Assembly (NCBI RefSeq): GCF_022374875.2
Contig: NZ_CP092427.2
Coordinates: forward strand, 1,178,001-1,242,000
DNA from: Mycolicibacterium rufum
GTDB taxonomy: Bacteria > Actinomycetota > Actinomycetes > Mycobacteriales > Mycobacteriaceae
Direction of reading: 5' to 3'
DNA length: 64,000 bases
The translations under genes and the position numbers were made by a program. A model generated the notes under the pieces. It had not been told where the DNA came from and made no database searches. It saw nothing but the letters and a program-made list of their open reading frames with translations. Position 1 is the first letter of the stretch; each line of letters starts with the position of its first letter. Below, one piece after another: positions 34,656-46,513 of this stretch.

Positions 34656-35200
34656 AGGAACGCCTTCCCGGCGGCATCCTGCTGTCCACCGTCGAGAAGG
34701 TCGCCGGCTATGTCCGCAAGGGGTCGCTGTGGCCGGCGACGTTCGGCCTGGCGTGCTGCGCGATCGAGATGATGGCCACCGCCGGACCGCGGTTCGACAT
34801 CTCGCGATTCGGCATGGAGCGTTTCTCGGCGACACCGCGGCAGGCGGATCTGATGATCGTCGCCGGCCGGGTCAGCCAGAAGATGGCGCCGGTGCTGCGG
34901 CAGATCTACGACCAGATGGCCGAGCCGAAATGGGTACTGGCCATGGGCGTCTGCGCGTCGTCGGGCGGGATGTTCAACAACTACGCCGTGGTGCAGGGTG
35001 TCGATCACGTGGTGCCGGTGGACATCTACCTTCCCGGATGCCCGCCGCGGCCGGAGATGCTGCTGCACGCGATCCTGAAGCTGCACGACAAGATTCAGCA
35101 GATGCCGCTCGGCGTGAACCGCGAGGAGGCGATCAGGGAAGCCGAGCAGGCGGCACTCGCGATACCACCGACCATCGAGCTCAAAGGCCTGTTGAGGTGA
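34646..35200 (+). CDS. nuoB: NADH-quinone oxidoreductase subunit B
   Basis: NuoB, 184 residues, carries the terminal iron-sulfur cluster N2 that reduces quinone. The tandem cysteines in [10 protein letters not shown] and those in MGVCASSGG and PGCPPRPE supply the four ligands. ATG at 34646 follows AGAGGAGG at ideal spacing inside the end of nuoA. Confidence 0.98.
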   Translation: MGLEERLPGGILLSTVEKVAGYVRKGSLWPATFGLACCAIEMMATAGPRFDISRFGMERFSATPRQADLMIVAGRVSQKMAPVLRQIYDQMAEPKWVLAMGVCASSGGMFNNYAVVQGVDHVVPVDIYLPGCPPRPEMLLHAILKLHDKIQQMPLGVNREEAIREAEQAALAIPPTIELKGLLR

Positions 35201-35871
35201 GCGGTGACAACACCGGCCCCGAGGTCATCGGGGTGCGGCGTGGCATGTTCGGCGCCAAGGGCAGCGGCGATACCTCCGGATACGGCCGCCTCGTCCGCCC
35301 CGTGGCGCTGCCCGGCAGTTCCCCACGGCCCTACGGCGGCTATTTCGACGATGTCGTGGACGCGTTGACGGAAGTCCTGGGCGACGACGTGATCGCGGAA
35401 TCCCTCGAGCGGGTCGTCGTGTTCCGCGGCGAGCTGACCCTGGAGGTCCACCGGGACCGGCTGCTCGCGGTCGCCCGCGCACTGCGCGACGATCCGGCGC
35501 TGCGCTTCGAGCTGTGTCTGGGTGTCAGCGGGGTGCACTATCCCGGTGACACCGGCCGTGAACTGCATGCGGTCTACCCGCTGATGTCGATCACCCACAA
35601 TCGGCGTATCCGCGTGGAAGTGGCCGCGCCCGACGCCGATCCGCACATCCCGTCGCTGTTCTCGGTGTATCCGACCACCGACTGGCACGAGCGGGAGACG
35701 TTCGACTTCTTCGGCATCGTCTTCGACGGACATCCGTCGCTGACCCGCATCGAGATGCCCGACGACTGGGTCGGCCATCCGCAACGCAAGGACTACCCGC
35801 TGGGCGGGGTGCCCGTGGAGTACCACGGCGCCCAGATACCTCCGCCCGACGAGCGGAGGGCGTACAACTGA
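35197..35871 (+). CDS. nuoC: NADH-quinone oxidoreductase subunit C
   Basis: NuoC, 224 residues, is a peripheral-arm subunit contacting NuoB and NuoD. The family signature [18 protein letters not shown] precedes the RKDYPLGG segment. The start is GTG at 35197, overlapping the nuoB stop by 4 bases. It is separate from NuoD, not fused as in enteric bacteria. Confidence 0.97.
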   Translation: MSGDNTGPEVIGVRRGMFGAKGSGDTSGYGRLVRPVALPGSSPRPYGGYFDDVVDALTEVLGDDVIAESLERVVVFRGELTLEVHRDRLLAVARALRDDPALRFELCLGVSGVHYPGDTGRELHAVYPLMSITHNRRIRVEVAAPDADPHIPSLFSVYPTTDWHERETFDFFGIVFDGHPSLTRIEMPDDWVGHPQRKDYPLGGVPVEYHGAQIPPPDERRAYN

Positions 35872-37208
35872 TGACCACTTCGCGCGACCTCTCCGAACCG
35901 GCCGAGCGTGTGGTCGTCGTCGGCGGCCAGGATTGGGATCAGGTCGTCACGGCGGCGCGGCAGAACGCCGCCGAACACGCCGGCGAGCGCATCGTCGTGA
36001 ACATGGGGCCCCAGCACCCGTCCACCCACGGCGTGCTGCGCCTGATCCTCGAGATCGAGGGCGAGACGATCGTCGAGGCCCGCTGCGGCATCGGCTATCT
36101 GCACACCGGGATCGAGAAGAACCTCGAATTCCGCACGTGGACACAGGGTGTCACCTTCGTCACCCGGATGGACTATCTGTCACCGTTCTTCAACGAGACG
36201 GTGTACTGCCTGGGTGTGGAGAAGCTGCTCGACGTCACCGACGCGATCCCCGAACGGGCGTCGGTGATCCGGGTGATGATGATGGAGCTCAACAGGATCT
36301 CCAGCCATCTCGTCGCGTTGGCCACCGGCGGCATGGAACTGGGCGCGATGACCGCGATGTTCCTGGGATTCCGTGAACGCGAACTGATCCTGTCGGTGTT
36401 CGAGACGATCACCGGCCTGCGGATGAACCACGCGTACATCCGCCCGGGCGGCGTGGCCGTCGACCTTCCCGACGAGGCCATGCCCCAGCTGCACGAGCTG
36501 CTGACCCTGCTGCCCGAACGCCTTCGCGATCTGGAGAACCTGCTCAACGAGAACTACATCTGGAAGGCGCGCACCCTCGGGATCGGATATCTCGATCTCA
36601 CCGGATGCATGGCGCTGGGCATCACCGGCCCGGTGCTGCGCGCCACCGGTCTCCCCCACGACCTGCGCAAGACCCAACCGTACTGCGGTTACGACACCTA
36701 CGATTTCGATGTCGTCACCGACGACCGCTGCGACTCCTACGGCCGGTATCTGATCCGGGTCAAGGAGATGCGGGAGTCGCTCAAGATCGTCGAGCAGTGC
36801 GTGGAGCGGTTGGAGCGGCTGACCGGCCGGCCGGTGATGATCGAGGACAAGAAGTTGGCCTGGCCGGCCGATCTCGAGGTGGGGCCCGACGGTCTGGGCA
36901 ATTCGCCCGAGCACATCGCCAAGATCATGGGCCGGTCGATGGAGGGCCTCATCCACCACTTCAAGATCGTCACCGAAGGGATCCGGGTGCCCGCCGGGCA
37001 GGTCTACGCGGCGGTGGAGTCGCCGCGGGGCGAACTCGGCGTGCACATGGTCTCCGACGGCGGGACGCGGCCCTACCGGGTGCACTACCGGGATCCGTCG
37101 TTCACGAATCTGCAAGCGGTCGCGGCGATGTGCGAAGGCGGCATGGTGGCCGACGCGATCGCGGCGGTGGCGTCGATCGATCCGGTGATGGGCGGGGTGG
37201 ACAGGTAG
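35871..37208 (+). CDS. nuoD: NADH-quinone oxidoreductase subunit D
   Basis: NuoD, 445 residues, forms the quinone-binding cavity with Nuo[14 protein letters not shown] carries the quinone-site histidine, and [14 protein letters not shown] and [10 protein letters not shown] are standard. The ATG at 35871 shares one base with the nuoC stop (TGATG). The M. tuberculosis NuoD has been reported as a partner of the receiver protein encoded upstream. Confidence 0.98.
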   Translation: MTTSRDLSEPAERVVVVGGQDWDQVVTAARQNAAEHAGERIVVNMGPQHPSTHGVLRLILEIEGETIVEARCGIGYLHTGIEKNLEFRTWTQGVTFVTRMDYLSPFFNETVYCLGVEKLLDVTDAIPERASVIRVMMMELNRISSHLVALATGGMELGAMTAMFLGFRERELILSVFETITGLRMNHAYIRPGGVAVDLPDEAMPQLHELLTLLPERLRDLENLLNENYIWKARTLGIGYLDLTGCMALGITGPVLRATGLPHDLRKTQPYCGYDTYDFDVVTDDRCDSYGRYLIRVKEMRESLKIVEQCVERLERLTGRPVMIEDKKLAWPADLEVGPDGLGNSPEHIAKIMGRSMEGLIHHFKIVTEGIRVPAGQVYAAVESPRGELGVHMVSDGGTRPYRVHYRDPSFTNLQAVAAMCEGGMVADAIAAVASIDPVMGGVDR

Positions 37209-38083
37209 TGAGCATCTTTCTCGAACTGGGGCAGCGGCCCGACGAACCCGGTCCGCCGATCCACGGGCCCGCCGGGTATCCCGCCGACGTCGCGGCCCGG
37301 CTGGCCGACGATGCGGCGGTCATCGTCGCCCGCTACCCGGATTCGCGCTCTGCCCTGTTGCCGCTGCTGCACCTGGTCCAGGCCGAGGACGGGTATCTCA
37401 CCCCCGCCGGAATCGCTTTCTGCGCAGCACAGTTGAATCTGACCGCGGCCGAGGTCACCGCGGTGGCGACGTTCTACTCGATGTACCGCCGGACGCCGAC
37501 GGGCGAGTACCTGGTCGGTGTCTGCACCAACACGCTGTGCGCGGTGATGGGGGGCGACGCGATCCTGGAGACGCTGGAGGACCATCTCGGGATCGGCGCT
37601 GGGCAGAGCACCCCCGACGGCCGGATCACCCTCGAGCACGTGGAGTGCAACGCCGCCTGCGACTACGCACCCGTCGTGATGGTGAACTGGGAGTTCTTCG
37701 ACAACCAGACACCCTCGTCGGCGCGGGACCTCGTCGATGCGCTGCGTGCCGGCGAACCGCCGATGCCGTCGCGCAGTGGTGCGCTGTGCACGTTCCGCGA
37801 GACTGCCAGAACGCTTGCGGGCCTTCCTCATCCGAACGGCGCCGACGACACGGCCGCCGTCGGCGCCGCAACGCTCGCCGGGCTGCGGATCGCCCGCGAG
37901 CACGGTATGAGCGCCCCGGACGCCCACGGGCCCGCCAGTGACAGCACCGACGAGGCCCCCGGACACGAGCAGGCCGAAGCGGCCGACGCCGTGAAAGACC
38001 AGCCGGCGCCGGCCCCGTCGGCCGACGTACCCGCCCGCGGGCAGACCGCGGAAACCGATCCCACCGCGACGGACGCATCATGA
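37208..38083 (+). CDS. nuoE: NADH-quinone oxidoreductase subunit E with extended tail
   Basis: NuoE, 291 residues, holds the [2Fe-2S] cluster N1a close to FMN. Ligands lie in VCTNTLCAV and [11 protein letters not shown], and the helical N-terminus has [15 protein letters not shown]. The core ends near residue 180; about 100 residues follow that are rich in Ala, Pro, Asp and Glu and look disordered, longer than in most bacterial NuoE. The start is GTG at 37208, overlapping the nuoD stop by one base. Confidence 0.97.
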   Translation: MSIFLELGQRPDEPGPPIHGPAGYPADVAARLADDAAVIVARYPDSRSALLPLLHLVQAEDGYLTPAGIAFCAAQLNLTAAEVTAVATFYSMYRRTPTGEYLVGVCTNTLCAVMGGDAILETLEDHLGIGAGQSTPDGRITLEHVECNAACDYAPVVMVNWEFFDNQTPSSARDLVDALRAGEPPMPSRSGALCTFRETARTLAGLPHPNGADDTAAVGAATLAGLRIAREHGMSAPDAHGPASDSTDEAPGHEQAEAADAVKDQPAPAPSADVPARGQTAETDPTATDAS

Positions 38084-39399
38084 CCCCACTGACCCCCGTG
38101 CTCAGCAGCTTCTGGGACGAACCCCAACCGTGGACGATCGAGACCTATCGCCGGCACGGCGGATACCAGGGACTGGAGCGCGCTCTGGCGATGAGTCCGG
38201 ACGACGTCATCACCACGGTCAAGGATTCCGGGCTGCGGGGCCGGGGTGGAGCAGGCTTCCCGACCGGAACGAAGTGGTCGTTCATCCCGCAGGGCGACGA
38301 GGGCCCGGCGGCGAAACCGCACTACCTGGTGATCAATGCCGACGAGTCCGAACCCGGCACGTGCAAGGACATGCCGCTGATCCTGACCACACCGCACTTC
38401 CTGGTCGAGGGCGCGATCATCGCGGCCTACGCGATCCGCGCCCACCACGCGTTCATCTATCTGCGCGGGGAAGTGCTCCCGGTGCTGCGCCGGCTGCAGA
38501 ACGCCGTCGCCGAGGCATACGAGGCGGGCCATCTCGGCAACGACATCGGCGGGTCGGGCTTCGATCTGGAACTCGTCGTGCACGCAGGGGCCGGTGCCTA
38601 CATCTGCGGTGAGGAAACCGCGCTGCTGGACTCGCTGGAGGGACGGCGCGGCCAGCCCCGGTTGCGTCCGCCGTTCCCGGCCGTCGCCGGCCTCTACGCC
38701 TGCCCCACGGTGGTCAACAATGTCGAGTCGGTCGCCAGCGTGCCGCCCATCCTGCGCCACGGCGTGGACTGGTTCCGGTCGATGGGCTCGGAGAAATCGC
38801 CGGGGTTCACGCTGTATTCGCTGTCCGGACACGTCACCACCCCCGGTCAGTACGAGGCGCCGCTGGGCATCACGCTGCGCGAGCTGCTCGACTACGCCGG
38901 CGGGGTGCGCGCCGGGCACGAGTTGAAGTTCTGGACGCCCGGCGGGTCGTCGACACCGCTGCTGACCGCCGAACATCTCGACGTACCACTGGATTACGAG
39001 GGTATGGCGGGCGTGGGGTCGATGCTGGGCACCAAGGCGCTGCAGATCTTCGACGACACGACCTGCGTCGTGCGGGCGGTGCGCCGCTGGACGCAGTTCT
39101 ACGCGCACGAGTCGTGCGGCAAGTGCACCCCGTGCCGCGAGGGCACGTACTGGCTGGCGCAGATCTACGAGCGTCTGGAGACCGGCCGCGGCACCGAGGA
39201 GGACCTCGACAAGCTGCTGGACATCTCCGACAACATCTTCGGCAAGTCGTTCTGCGCGCTGGGTGACGGCGCCGCCAGCCCGATCCTGTCGTCGCTCGAC
39301 CATTTCCGCGCCGAGTACGAGGCGCACCTGGATCCCGCCGGGTGTCCCTTCGACCCGTACGCGTCGATGCTGGCAGCACCGGAAGGAGTCGGCGCATGA
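38080..39399 (+). CDS. nuoF: NADH-quinone oxidoreductase subunit F
   Basis: NuoF, 439 residues, binds NADH and FMN and the [4Fe-4S] cluster N3. [13 protein letters not shown] is the nucleotide-binding glycine loop, [14 protein letters not shown] is the FMN region, and [13 protein letters not shown] supplies three N3 cysteines with a fourth in [13 protein letters not shown] at 38080 overlaps the nuoE stop. The TGA stop lies in the first copy of a duplicated junction that continues into an inserted palindrome. Confidence 0.98.
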   Translation: MTPLTPVLSSFWDEPQPWTIETYRRHGGYQGLERALAMSPDDVITTVKDSGLRGRGGAGFPTGTKWSFIPQGDEGPAAKPHYLVINADESEPGTCKDMPLILTTPHFLVEGAIIAAYAIRAHHAFIYLRGEVLPVLRRLQNAVAEAYEAGHLGNDIGGSGFDLELVVHAGAGAYICGEETALLDSLEGRRGQPRLRPPFPAVAGLYACPTVVNNVESVASVPPILRHGVDWFRSMGSEKSPGFTLYSLSGHVTTPGQYEAPLGITLRELLDYAGGVRAGHELKFWTPGGSSTPLLTAEHLDVPLDYEGMAGVGSMLGTKALQIFDDTTCVVRAVRRWTQFYAHESCGKCTPCREGTYWLAQIYERLETGRGTEEDLDKLLDISDNIFGKSFCALGDGAASPILSSLDHFRAEYEAHLDPAGCPFDPYASMLAAPEGVGA

Positions 39400-39493
39400 C
39401 GTTCACCCGCGAGCAGACACAAACTCGCACGGATTCCCGGGAAATCGGGCAATTTTGCGTCTGCTCGCGGGGACAGGGGGTCGGCGCATGACG
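39388..39493. repeat. palindromic insertion flanked by 14-bp direct repeats at the nuoF-nuoG junction
   Basis: GTCGGCGCATGACG occurs exactly at 39388-39401 and again at 39480-39493, a 92-base period. Between the copies, 39406-39471 is a 66-bp imperfect palindrome: the outer 13 bases of each arm (CCCGCGAGCAGAC) match exactly and 27 of 33 positions pair overall, meeting at CCCGGG. Removing one 92-base unit restores a simple ATGA overlap of nuoF stop and nuoG start like the other nuo junctions. This is the footprint expected of a small palindromic element that duplicated its target. Confidence 0.85.
39396..39491 (+). CDS. 31-codon relay reading frame between nuoF and nuoG
   Basis: The inserted unit contains an open frame that starts with ATG at 39396, overlapping the nuoF TGA (ATGA), and ends with TGA at 39489-39491, overlapping the nuoG ATG (ATGA). 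The peptide begins [11 protein letters not shown] and ends SRGQGVGA, has two cysteines (FCVCS), and matches no known family. Its probable role is mechanical: ribosomes finishing nuoF can restart here and then restart on nuoG, keeping coupling through the insertion. Translation is inferred from geometry only. Confidence 0.5.
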   Translation: MTFTREQTQTRTDSREIGQFCVCSRGQGVGA

Positions 39494-41872
39494 CTGGCCG
39501 AGCACAGCCACGACGCCCCGCCGGTCGAGATGGTCACGCTCACCATCGACGGCACCGAGGTGAGTGTCCCCAAGGGCACCCTGGTGATCCGCGCCGCCGA
39601 GCTGATGGGCGTGCAGATCCCCCGCTTCTGCGACCACCCGCTGCTCGACCCCGTCGGCGCATGCCGCCAGTGTCTTGTCGAGGTCGAGGGGCAGCGCAAA
39701 CCGTTGGCGTCCTGCACCACCACCGTGTCACCCGACATGGTGGTGCGCACGCAGTACACCTCCGAGGCCGCCGACAAGGCGCAGCACGGCGTGATGGAAC
39801 TGCTGCTCATCAACCATCCGCTGGACTGCCCGATCTGCGACAAGGGCGGCGAGTGCCCGCTGCAGAACCAGGCGATGTCGCACGGCCGCACCGAGACTCG
39901 CTTCGACGACGTCAAGCGCACCTTCCCGAAACCGATCGCGATCTCCTCACAGGTGCTGCTCGACCGTGAACGCTGCGTGCTGTGCGCCCGCTGCACCCGG
40001 TTCTCCGACCAGATCGCCGGCGACCGCTTCATCGACCTGCTCGAGCGGGGGGCGAGCCAGCAGGTCGGCATCGCCCCCGGTGAGCCGTTCCAGTCGTACT
40101 TCTCGGGAAACACCGTGCAGATCTGCCCGGTCGGTGCACTGACCGGCACCGCGTACCGGTTCCGGGCCCGACCGTTCGACCTGGTGTCCAGCCCCAGCGT
40201 CTGCGAGCACTGCGCCTCCGGATGCGCCCAGCGCACCGACCACCGGCGCGGGAAGGTGCTGCGCCGGCTGGCGGGCGACGATCCCGAGGTCAACGAGGAG
40301 TGGAACTGCGACAAGGGCCGCTGGGCGTTCACCTACACCGGGGTGGGTGACCGCCTGACCACCCCGCTGATCCGCGAGGACGGCGCGCTGCGCCCAGCGT
40401 CGTGGTCCGAGGCGCTCACCGTCGCCGCGGGCCGGCTCGCGGCGTCCGGCGGCAGGGCCGGTGTGCTCGTGGGCGGCCGCTGCACCGCCGAGGACGCCTA
40501 CGCCTACGCCAAGTTCGCCCGGATCGTGCTCGGCACCAACGACATCGACTTCCGATCCCGACAGCACAGTGCCGAGGAGGCGGAGTTCCTGGCCGCGCAC
40601 GTCGCCGGCCGACCGATGACCGTCACGTACAGCGATCTGGAGAACGCCCCAGCCGTCCTGCTGGCCGGGTTCGAACCCGAGGACGAGTCGCCGATCGTCT
40701 TCCTGCGGCTGCGCAAGGCGGTGCGCAAGCGCGGTGTGCGGGTGCTGTCGGTGGCGCCGCTGGTGTCGCGCGGTCTGCGCAAGCTGTCGGGACAGGTCCT
40801 TCTCACCGCCCCGGGCGGTGAGGCCGCCGCGCTGGACGGTCTGGCCGGGGACGAACTGCTGTCGATGCCCGGTGCGCTCATCCTGGTCGGGGAACGCCTC
40901 GCGGCCGCCCCGGGCGCATTGACGGCCGCGGCGCGGCTCGCGGCGTCGACCGGGGCGCGGCTGGCGTGGGTGCCCCGCCGGGCGGGTGAGCGCGGGGCCC
41001 TCGAGGCGGGTGCGCTGCCGAATCTGCTGCCCGGTGGCCGGCCGGTCGGCGACGACACCGCACGGGCGCAGATGGCGGCCGCCTGGAACGTCGACGCGCT
41101 GCCGACCGAATCGGGGCGTGACACCGCGGCGATCCTCGCGGCGGCCGGCTCCGGCGCGCTGGACGCATTGCTGGTCGGCGGCGTCGGCGTCGACGACCTG
41201 CCCGACCCCGCAGCCGCTGTCGCGGCCCTCGACGCGGCACCGTTCGTCGTGAGTTTGGAGTTGCGCCACAGCGCGGTGACCGAACGGGCCGACGTGGTCT
41301 TCCCCGTCGCCCCGGTCGTGGAGAAGGCGGGGTCGTTCGTCAACTGGGAGGGCCGGATTCGGCCGTTCGATGCGTCGTTGCGCACCAACGCCATTCCGGA
41401 TCAGCGGGTGCTGACCTACCTGGCCGACGAGATCGGCGTCGACCTGGGGCTGCCGACCGCGTCCGCCGCCGCCGACGAGCGCGCGCGGCTCGGGATGTGG
41501 TCCGGGTCCCGCGACGCCGGCGATCACCCCGCACCGCCAGCACCGGTGCCGGGCGACGGCGAGGCGGTGCTGGCGACGTGGCGGCTGCTGCTCGACAACG
41601 GCAGGCTGCAGGACGGCGAACCGCACCTGGCGGGCACCGCCCACGCCCCGGTGGTACGGCTGTCGGCGGCCACCGCCGCCGAGATCGGCGCCGGCGCGGG
41701 GGATCCGGTGACGGTCAGCACCGACCGCGGTGCCATCACGCTGCCGCTGGCCGTCACCGACATGGCCGACCGCGTGGCCTGGGTGCCGATGAATTCGCCG
41801 GGCAGCGTGGTGCACTCGGCGCTGGGCGTCACGTCGGGCGCCGTGGTCTCGATCGGACGGGGGCATCTGTGA
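39488..41872 (+). CDS. nuoG: NADH-quinone oxidoreductase subunit G
   Basis: NuoG, 794 residues, is the large peripheral iron-sulfur subunit. N1b ligands are in [22 protein letters not shown]4/N5 ligands in [15 protein letters not shown] and [13 protein letters not shown], and QICPVGAL follows. A further CEHCASGC motif with a distant cysteine (EEWNCDKG) provides the off-pathway N7 cluster seen in some complexes. The C-terminal half is a molybdopterin-oxidoreductase-like domain without a cofactor role. The start is ATG at 39488, preceded by a G-rich ACAGGGGG segment inside the inserted repeat, which supplies a new ribosome site. Confidence 0.97.
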   Translation: MTLAEHSHDAPPVEMVTLTIDGTEVSVPKGTLVIRAAELMGVQIPRFCDHPLLDPVGACRQCLVEVEGQRKPLASCTTTVSPDMVVRTQYTSEAADKAQHGVMELLLINHPLDCPICDKGGECPLQNQAMSHGRTETRFDDVKRTFPKPIAISSQVLLDRERCVLCARCTRFSDQIAGDRFIDLLERGASQQVGIAPGEPFQSYFSGNTVQICPVGALTGTAYRFRARPFDLVSSPSVCEHCASGCAQRTDHRRGKVLRRLAGDDPEVNEEWNCDKGRWAFTYTGVGDRLTTPLIREDGALRPASWSEALTVAAGRLAASGGRAGVLVGGRCTAEDAYAYAKFARIVLGTNDIDFRSRQHSAEEAEFLAAHVAGRPMTVTYSDLENAPAVLLAGFEPEDESPIVFLRLRKAVRKRGVRVLSVAPLVSRGLRKLSGQVLLTAPGGEAAALDGLAGDELLSMPGALILVGERLAAAPGALTAAARLAASTGARLAWVPRRAGERGALEAGALPNLLPGGRPVGDDTARAQMAAAWNVDALPTESGRDTAAILAAAGSGALDALLVGGVGVDDLPDPAAAVAALDAAPFVVSLELRHSAVTERADVVFPVAPVVEKAGSFVNWEGRIRPFDASLRTNAIPDQRVLTYLADEIGVDLGLPTASAAADERARLGMWSGSRDAGDHPAPPAPVPGDGEAVLATWRLLLDNGRLQDGEPHLAGTAHAPVVRLSAATAAEIGAGAGDPVTVSTDRGAITLPLAVTDMADRVAWVPMNSPGSVVHSALGVTSGAVVSIGRGHL

Positions 41873-43098
41873 CCTATCCCGACCCGACGCTGTTCGGGCA
41901 CGACCCGTGGTGGTTGATCCTCGGGAAGTCGCTCGGCATCTTCGTGTTCCTGCTGCTGACCGTGCTCACCGCGATCCTGCTCGAGCGAAAGATCCTGGGC
42001 CGCATGCAGATGCGGTTCGGACCCAACCGGGTCGGTCCGCGCGGGCTGCTGCAGTCGCTGGCCGACGGCGTGAAACTCGCCCTCAAGGAGGGCCTGATCC
42101 CGGCCGGGGTGGACAAGTGGATCTACCTCGCCGCACCGGTGATCTCGGTGATCCCCGCGTTCATGGCGTTCGCGGTGATCCCTCTGGGCGGCGAGGTGTC
42201 GGTGTTCGGCCATCGCACCGCGCTGCAGTTGACCGATCTGCCCGTCGCGGTGCTCTACATCCTGGCGGTCACCTCGATCGGGGTGTACGGCATCGTGCTC
42301 GCGGGATGGGCCTCGGGCTCGGTGTATCCGCTCCTCGGTGGCCTGCGGTCGTCGGCGCAGGTGGTGTCCTATGAGATCGCCATGGCCCTGTCGTTCGCCG
42401 CGGTGTTCATCTATTCGGGCACCATGTCGACCTCGGGCATCGTCGCCGCGCAGACGGACACGTGGTTCGTGTTCCTGCTGCTGCCGTCCTTCCTCGTGTA
42501 CCTCACGTCCATGGTCGGTGAGACCAACCGCGCTCCCTTCGATCTGCCCGAGGCCGAGGGCGAACTCGTCGGCGGTTTCCACACCGAGTACTCCTCGTTG
42601 AAATTCGCGATGTTCATGCTCGCCGAGTACGTGAACATGACGACGGTGTCCGCGCTGGCCACCACGCTGTTCCTGGGCGGCTGGCACGCTCCGTGGCCGC
42701 TGAGCCTGTGGGACGGCGCCAATACCGGCTGGTGGCCGCTGCTGTGGTTCACCGCGAAGGTGTGGGTGTTCCTGTTCGTGTTCATGTGGCTGCGCGCCAC
42801 CCTGCCCCGGCTGCGCTACGACCAGTTCATGGCGCTGGGATGGAAGATCCTCATCCCGGTCTCGCTGGGCTGGATCATGATCGTCGCCACCACCCACACG
42901 CTGAGCAATCACGGGTACCAGACCTGGTCCACCGCGGCGATCGGCCTCGGGGTCGTGGCCCTCGCGGCGCTGGTGACGTTCCTGTGGCGGTCCCGCCGCG
43001 CCACCCGGGCCCCGTCTCCCCCACCCCCTGTCCGATCGGCCGATCACGGCGCCTTCCCGGTGCCGCCGATGCCGGTGAAGGAGCGTGCAGATGCCTAA
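41869..43098 (+). CDS. nuoH: NADH-quinone oxidoreductase subunit H
   Basis: NuoH, 409 residues with eight predicted helices, forms the membrane part of the quinone chamber. [19 protein letters not shown] and [27 protein letters not shown] are the invariant loops. A C-terminal proline-rich tail of about 40 residues ([10 protein letters not shown]) is typical of actinobacterial forms. The start is GTG at 41869, overlapping the nuoG stop. Confidence 0.97.
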   Translation: MTYPDPTLFGHDPWWLILGKSLGIFVFLLLTVLTAILLERKILGRMQMRFGPNRVGPRGLLQSLADGVKLALKEGLIPAGVDKWIYLAAPVISVIPAFMAFAVIPLGGEVSVFGHRTALQLTDLPVAVLYILAVTSIGVYGIVLAGWASGSVYPLLGGLRSSAQVVSYEIAMALSFAAVFIYSGTMSTSGIVAAQTDTWFVFLLLPSFLVYLTSMVGETNRAPFDLPEAEGELVGGFHTEYSSLKFAMFMLAEYVNMTTVSALATTLFLGGWHAPWPLSLWDGANTGWWPLLWFTAKVWVFLFVFMWLRATLPRLRYDQFMALGWKILIPVSLGWIMIVATTHTLSNHGYQTWSTAAIGLGVVALAALVTFLWRSRRATRAPSPPPPVRSADHGAFPVPPMPVKERADA

Positions 43099-43621
43099 GT
43101 TCTTCGACGCGCTGGCGGGTTTCGGCGTCACCTTCGGGTCGATGTTCAAAAAGCCGGTCACCGAGGAGTATCCGGAGAAACCCGGGCCGGTCGCCCAGCG
43201 CTACCACGGCCGCCACCAGCTCAACCGCTACCCCGACGGTCTGGAGAAGTGCATCGGCTGCGAGCTGTGCGCGTGGGCCTGCCCGGCGGATGCGATCTAC
43301 GTCGAGGGCGCCGACAACACCGAGGACGAACGCTTCTCTCCCGGAGAGCGCTACGGCCGGGTCTATCAGATCAACTATCTGCGGTGCATCGGCTGCGGCC
43401 TGTGTATCGAGGCCTGCCCCACCCGTGCGTTGACGATGACCAATGACTACGAGCTGGCCGACGACAACAGGTCCGATCTGATCTACGGCAAGGACAAGCT
43501 GCTGGCTCCGCTCGCGCCCGGGATGGAGGCGCCGCCGCATCCCATGGCGCCGGGCAGCACCGACGACGACTACTACCTCGGCAACATCACACCGTCCTCG
43601 GCGAGGAGCACCCATGGGTGA
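43091..43621 (+). CDS. nuoI: NADH-quinone oxidoreductase subunit I
   Basis: NuoI, 176 residues, carries two [4Fe-4S] clusters (N6a and N6b) through [12 protein letters not shown] and [18 protein letters not shown] lies 7 bases upstream of ATG at 43091, which is preferred over GTG at 43085. The gene overlaps nuoH by 8 bases and nuoJ by 8. Confidence 0.97.
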   Translation: MPKFFDALAGFGVTFGSMFKKPVTEEYPEKPGPVAQRYHGRHQLNRYPDGLEKCIGCELCAWACPADAIYVEGADNTEDERFSPGERYGRVYQINYLRCIGCGLCIEACPTRALTMTNDYELADDNRSDLIYGKDKLLAPLAPGMEAPPHPMAPGSTDDDYYLGNITPSSARSTHG

Positions 43622-44330
43622 GACCGTGGCGTTCTGGGTGCTCGCCGTCGTCACGGTGCTCGGGGCACTCGGGGTGGTGTCCGCACCCAAGGCGGTCTAC
43701 TCGGCGATCTCGCTGGCCGTCACGATGATCGCGCTCGCCGTGCTCTACATCGTCCAGGACGCCCCGTTCCTCGGCGTGGTGCAGGTGGTGGTCTACACCG
43801 GCGCGGTGATGATGCTGTTCCTGTTCGTGCTGATGCTCATCGGCGTCGACTCCTCCGAGTCACTGGTGGAGACGTTGCGCGGGCAGCGGGTCGCGGCGAT
43901 CGTGATCGGCCTCGGCTTCGGTGTCCTGCTGATCGCCGGCATCGGCAGCGTGTCGACGAACGGATTCACCGGGCTGGGGCAGGCGAATGCGAACGGCAAC
44001 GTCGAAGGCCTTGCCGCACTGATCTTCACGAAGTACCTGTGGGCGTTCGAATTGACCGGCGCGTTGCTCATCACCGCCGCACTGGGCGCCATGGTGCTCG
44101 CCCACCGGGAACGCTTCGAGCGCCGCAAGACCCAGCGCGAGCTCGCGGTCGAACGCTTCGCCCCCGGCGGGCACCCGACCACGTTGCCCAATCCCGGTGT
44201 CTACGCGCGGCACAACGCCGTCGACGTGCCCGCCCGACTGCCCGACGGGACCGGCTCGGAATTGTCGGTCAGTGCGATCCTGCAGCTGCGCCCCGTCCCC
44301 GCCGACCCCGAGAACGGGGAGAGCCGGTGA
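43614..44330 (+). CDS. nuoJ: NADH-quinone oxidoreductase subunit J
   Basis: NuoJ, 238 residues, has five predicted helices with the [23 protein letters not shown] segment typical of ND6 homologs, which contains the pi-bulge helix linking quinone chemistry to proton transfer. A hydrophilic C-terminal tail of about 70 residues follows. ATG at 43614 overlaps the end of nuoI. Confidence 0.97.
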   Translation: MGETVAFWVLAVVTVLGALGVVSAPKAVYSAISLAVTMIALAVLYIVQDAPFLGVVQVVVYTGAVMMLFLFVLMLIGVDSSESLVETLRGQRVAAIVIGLGFGVLLIAGIGSVSTNGFTGLGQANANGNVEGLAALIFTKYLWAFELTGALLITAALGAMVLAHRERFERRKTQRELAVERFAPGGHPTTLPNPGVYARHNAVDVPARLPDGTGSELSVSAILQLRPVPADPENGESR

Positions 44331-44626
44331 ACCCCGACAACTACCTCTACCTCTCGGCGCTGCTGTTCACCATCGGCGCCGCGGGAGTGCTGCTGCGGCG
44401 CAACGCGATCGTCATGTTCATGTGCGTGGAGCTGATGCTCAACGCGGGCAATCTCGCGTTCGTCGCGTTCTCCCGGATCCACGGCCAACTCGACGGACAG
44501 GTGGTGGCGTTCTTCACGATGGTGGTCGCGGCGTGCGAGGTGGTGATCGGCCTGGCGATCATCATGACGATCTTCCGGACCCGGCGCTCGGCGAACGTCG
44601 ACGACGCCAGCCTGCTGAGGCACTAG
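44327..44626 (+). CDS. nuoK: NADH-quinone oxidoreductase subunit K
   Basis: NuoK, 99 residues, has three helices. The two membrane glutamates essential for proton transfer are present in [13 protein letters not shown] and [11 protein letters not shown]. The start is GTG at 44327 overlapping the nuoJ stop by 4 bases. Confidence 0.97.
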   Translation: MNPDNYLYLSALLFTIGAAGVLLRRNAIVMFMCVELMLNAGNLAFVAFSRIHGQLDGQVVAFFTMVVAACEVVIGLAIIMTIFRTRRSANVDDASLLRH

Positions 44627-44632
44627 GCACCG

Positions 44633-46513
44633 ATGACGCTTCCCGTGTGGCTGCTCATCGCCCTGCCGCTGGCGGGCGCCCTGGTGCTGTTGCTGGCCGG
44701 CAGACGCTCCGACTCCTGGGGCCACCTGCTGGGGACGGTGGCATCGCTGGCGTCATTCGTCTGCGCCGCGGTGCTTTTCGCCGACATGCTGGGCCGCGAC
44801 GCCGAGCAGCGTGCGATGCACCAGAGCCTGTTCAGCTGGGTGCCCGTCGGCGAGTTGCGCGTCGACTTCGGCCTGCAGCTCGACCAGCTGTCGATGTGCT
44901 TCGCGCTGCTGATCACCGGCGTGGGTTCGCTGATCCACATCTACTCGATCGGCTACATGGCCCACGATCCCGGCCGCAGGCGATTCTTCGCGTACCTGAA
45001 CCTGTTCCTCGCCGCGATGCTGCTGCTCGTGCTCGCCGACAACTACCTCGGGCTCTACATGGGCTGGGAGGGTGTGGGTTTGGCGTCCTACCTGTTGATC
45101 GGATTCTGGTCGCACAAACCGTCCGCCGCCACCGCGGCCAAGAAGGCGTTCGTCGTCAACCGGGTCGGCGACATCGGGTTGGCCGTCGCGCTGATGGTGA
45201 TGTTCTCCGCCGTCGGCGCCGTCTCCTTCGGCGGGGTGTTCGATGCCGCACCGCGCCTGGGCGAGGGCACGCTGACCGCGATCGGTCTGCTGCTGCTTCT
45301 CGCCGCGTGCGGCAAATCGGCCCAGGTGCCTCTGCAGTCCTGGCTCGGCGACGCGATGGAGGGCCCCACCCCGGTGTCGGCGCTCATCCACGCCGCCACC
45401 ATGGTGACCGCGGGGGTGTACCTGATCGTCCGCTCCGCACCGGTGTTCGACCTCGCCCCGCATGCGCAGACGGCGGTGGTGGTCGTCGGCACGGTGACGT
45501 TGTTGTTCGGGGCGATCATCGGATGCGCCAAGGACGACATCAAGAAGGCGCTCGCGGCGTCGACGATGAGCCAGATCGGCTACATGGTGCTGGCGGCGGG
45601 CCTGGGCCCGGCGGGCTATGCGTTCGCGATCATGCACCTGCTCACCCACGGCTTCTTCAAGGCCGGCCTGTTCCTCGGCGCCGGGTCGGTCATGCACGCG
45701 ATGAACGACGAGGTGAACATGCGCCGCTTCGGCGGGCTGCGCAAAGCCTTACCCGTGACGTTCGTGACGTTCGGCCTCGGCTACCTCGCGATCATCGGGA
45801 TCCCGCCGCTGGCCGGGTTCTTCTCCAAGGACGGCATCATCGAGGCCGCGCTCGGCGCGGGCGGCATCAAGGGCGTGATCCTCGGCACGGCGACGATTCT
45901 CGGGGCCGGTATCACCGCGTTCTACATGACGCGGGTGATGCTGATGACGTTCTTCGGGGAGAAGCGCTGGGATGAGCAGTCGCATCCGCACGAGGCGCCC
46001 GCGGTGATGACGTGGCCGATGATCCTGCTGGCGGTGGGCTCGGTGACCGCCGGTGGCGCGCTGGCCATCGGCGGCACACTGCAGACCTGGCTCGAACCCG
46101 TCGTCGGCGCCCACGAGGCCCATCACGCGGTGCCGGTCTGGGTGGTGACCGTGGTGGTGCTGGCCGTCGTCGCGGTCGGCATCGCGATCGCCTACCGCAT
46201 GTACGGCACCCGGGCGGTGCCCGACGAGGCGCCCGCCGGGTCGGCACTGACCGTCGCGGCGCGGCGCGACCTGTACGGGGATGCGTTCAACGAGAGGGTG
46301 CTGATGGCGCCGGGGGCGCAATTGACCAGGGGGCTCACCGAACTCGACGACGAGGCGGTCGACGGCGCGGCCGGCGGCCTGGCCGCGGCCATCGGCCGGG
46401 CGTCGGCGGGGCTGCGGCAGGTGCAGACCGGGTTCGCCCGGTCCTACGCCCTGTCGATGCTCGCCGGGGCGACGTTCGTCGTCGCACTGATCCTGGCGGT
46501 CAACCTGTGGTGA
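44633..46513 (+). CDS. nuoL: NADH-quinone oxidoreductase subunit L
   Basis: NuoL, 626 residues, is the distal antiporter-like proton pump. The helix glutamate is in [17 protein letters not shown] and the pump lysine in [32 protein letters not shown]. The C-terminal region contains the long lateral helix and final transmembrane helix. The start is ATG at 44633, six bases after nuoK. Confidence 0.97.
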   Translation: MTLPVWLLIALPLAGALVLLLAGRRSDSWGHLLGTVASLASFVCAAVLFADMLGRDAEQRAMHQSLFSWVPVGELRVDFGLQLDQLSMCFALLITGVGSLIHIYSIGYMAHDPGRRRFFAYLNLFLAAMLLLVLADNYLGLYMGWEGVGLASYLLIGFWSHKPSAATAAKKAFVVNRVGDIGLAVALMVMFSAVGAVSFGGVFDAAPRLGEGTLTAIGLLLLLAACGKSAQVPLQSWLGDAMEGPTPVSALIHAATMVTAGVYLIVRSAPVFDLAPHAQTAVVVVGTVTLLFGAIIGCAKDDIKKALAASTMSQIGYMVLAAGLGPAGYAFAIMHLLTHGFFKAGLFLGAGSVMHAMNDEVNMRRFGGLRKALPVTFVTFGLGYLAIIGIPPLAGFFSKDGIIEAALGAGGIKGVILGTATILGAGITAFYMTRVMLMTFFGEKRWDEQSHPHEAPAVMTWPMILLAVGSVTAGGALAIGGTLQTWLEPVVGAHEAHHAVPVWVVTVVVLAVVAVGIAIAYRMYGTRAVPDEAPAGSALTVAARRDLYGDAFNERVLMAPGAQLTRGLTELDDEAVDGAAGGLAAAIGRASAGLRQVQTGFARSYALSMLAGATFVVALILAVNLW

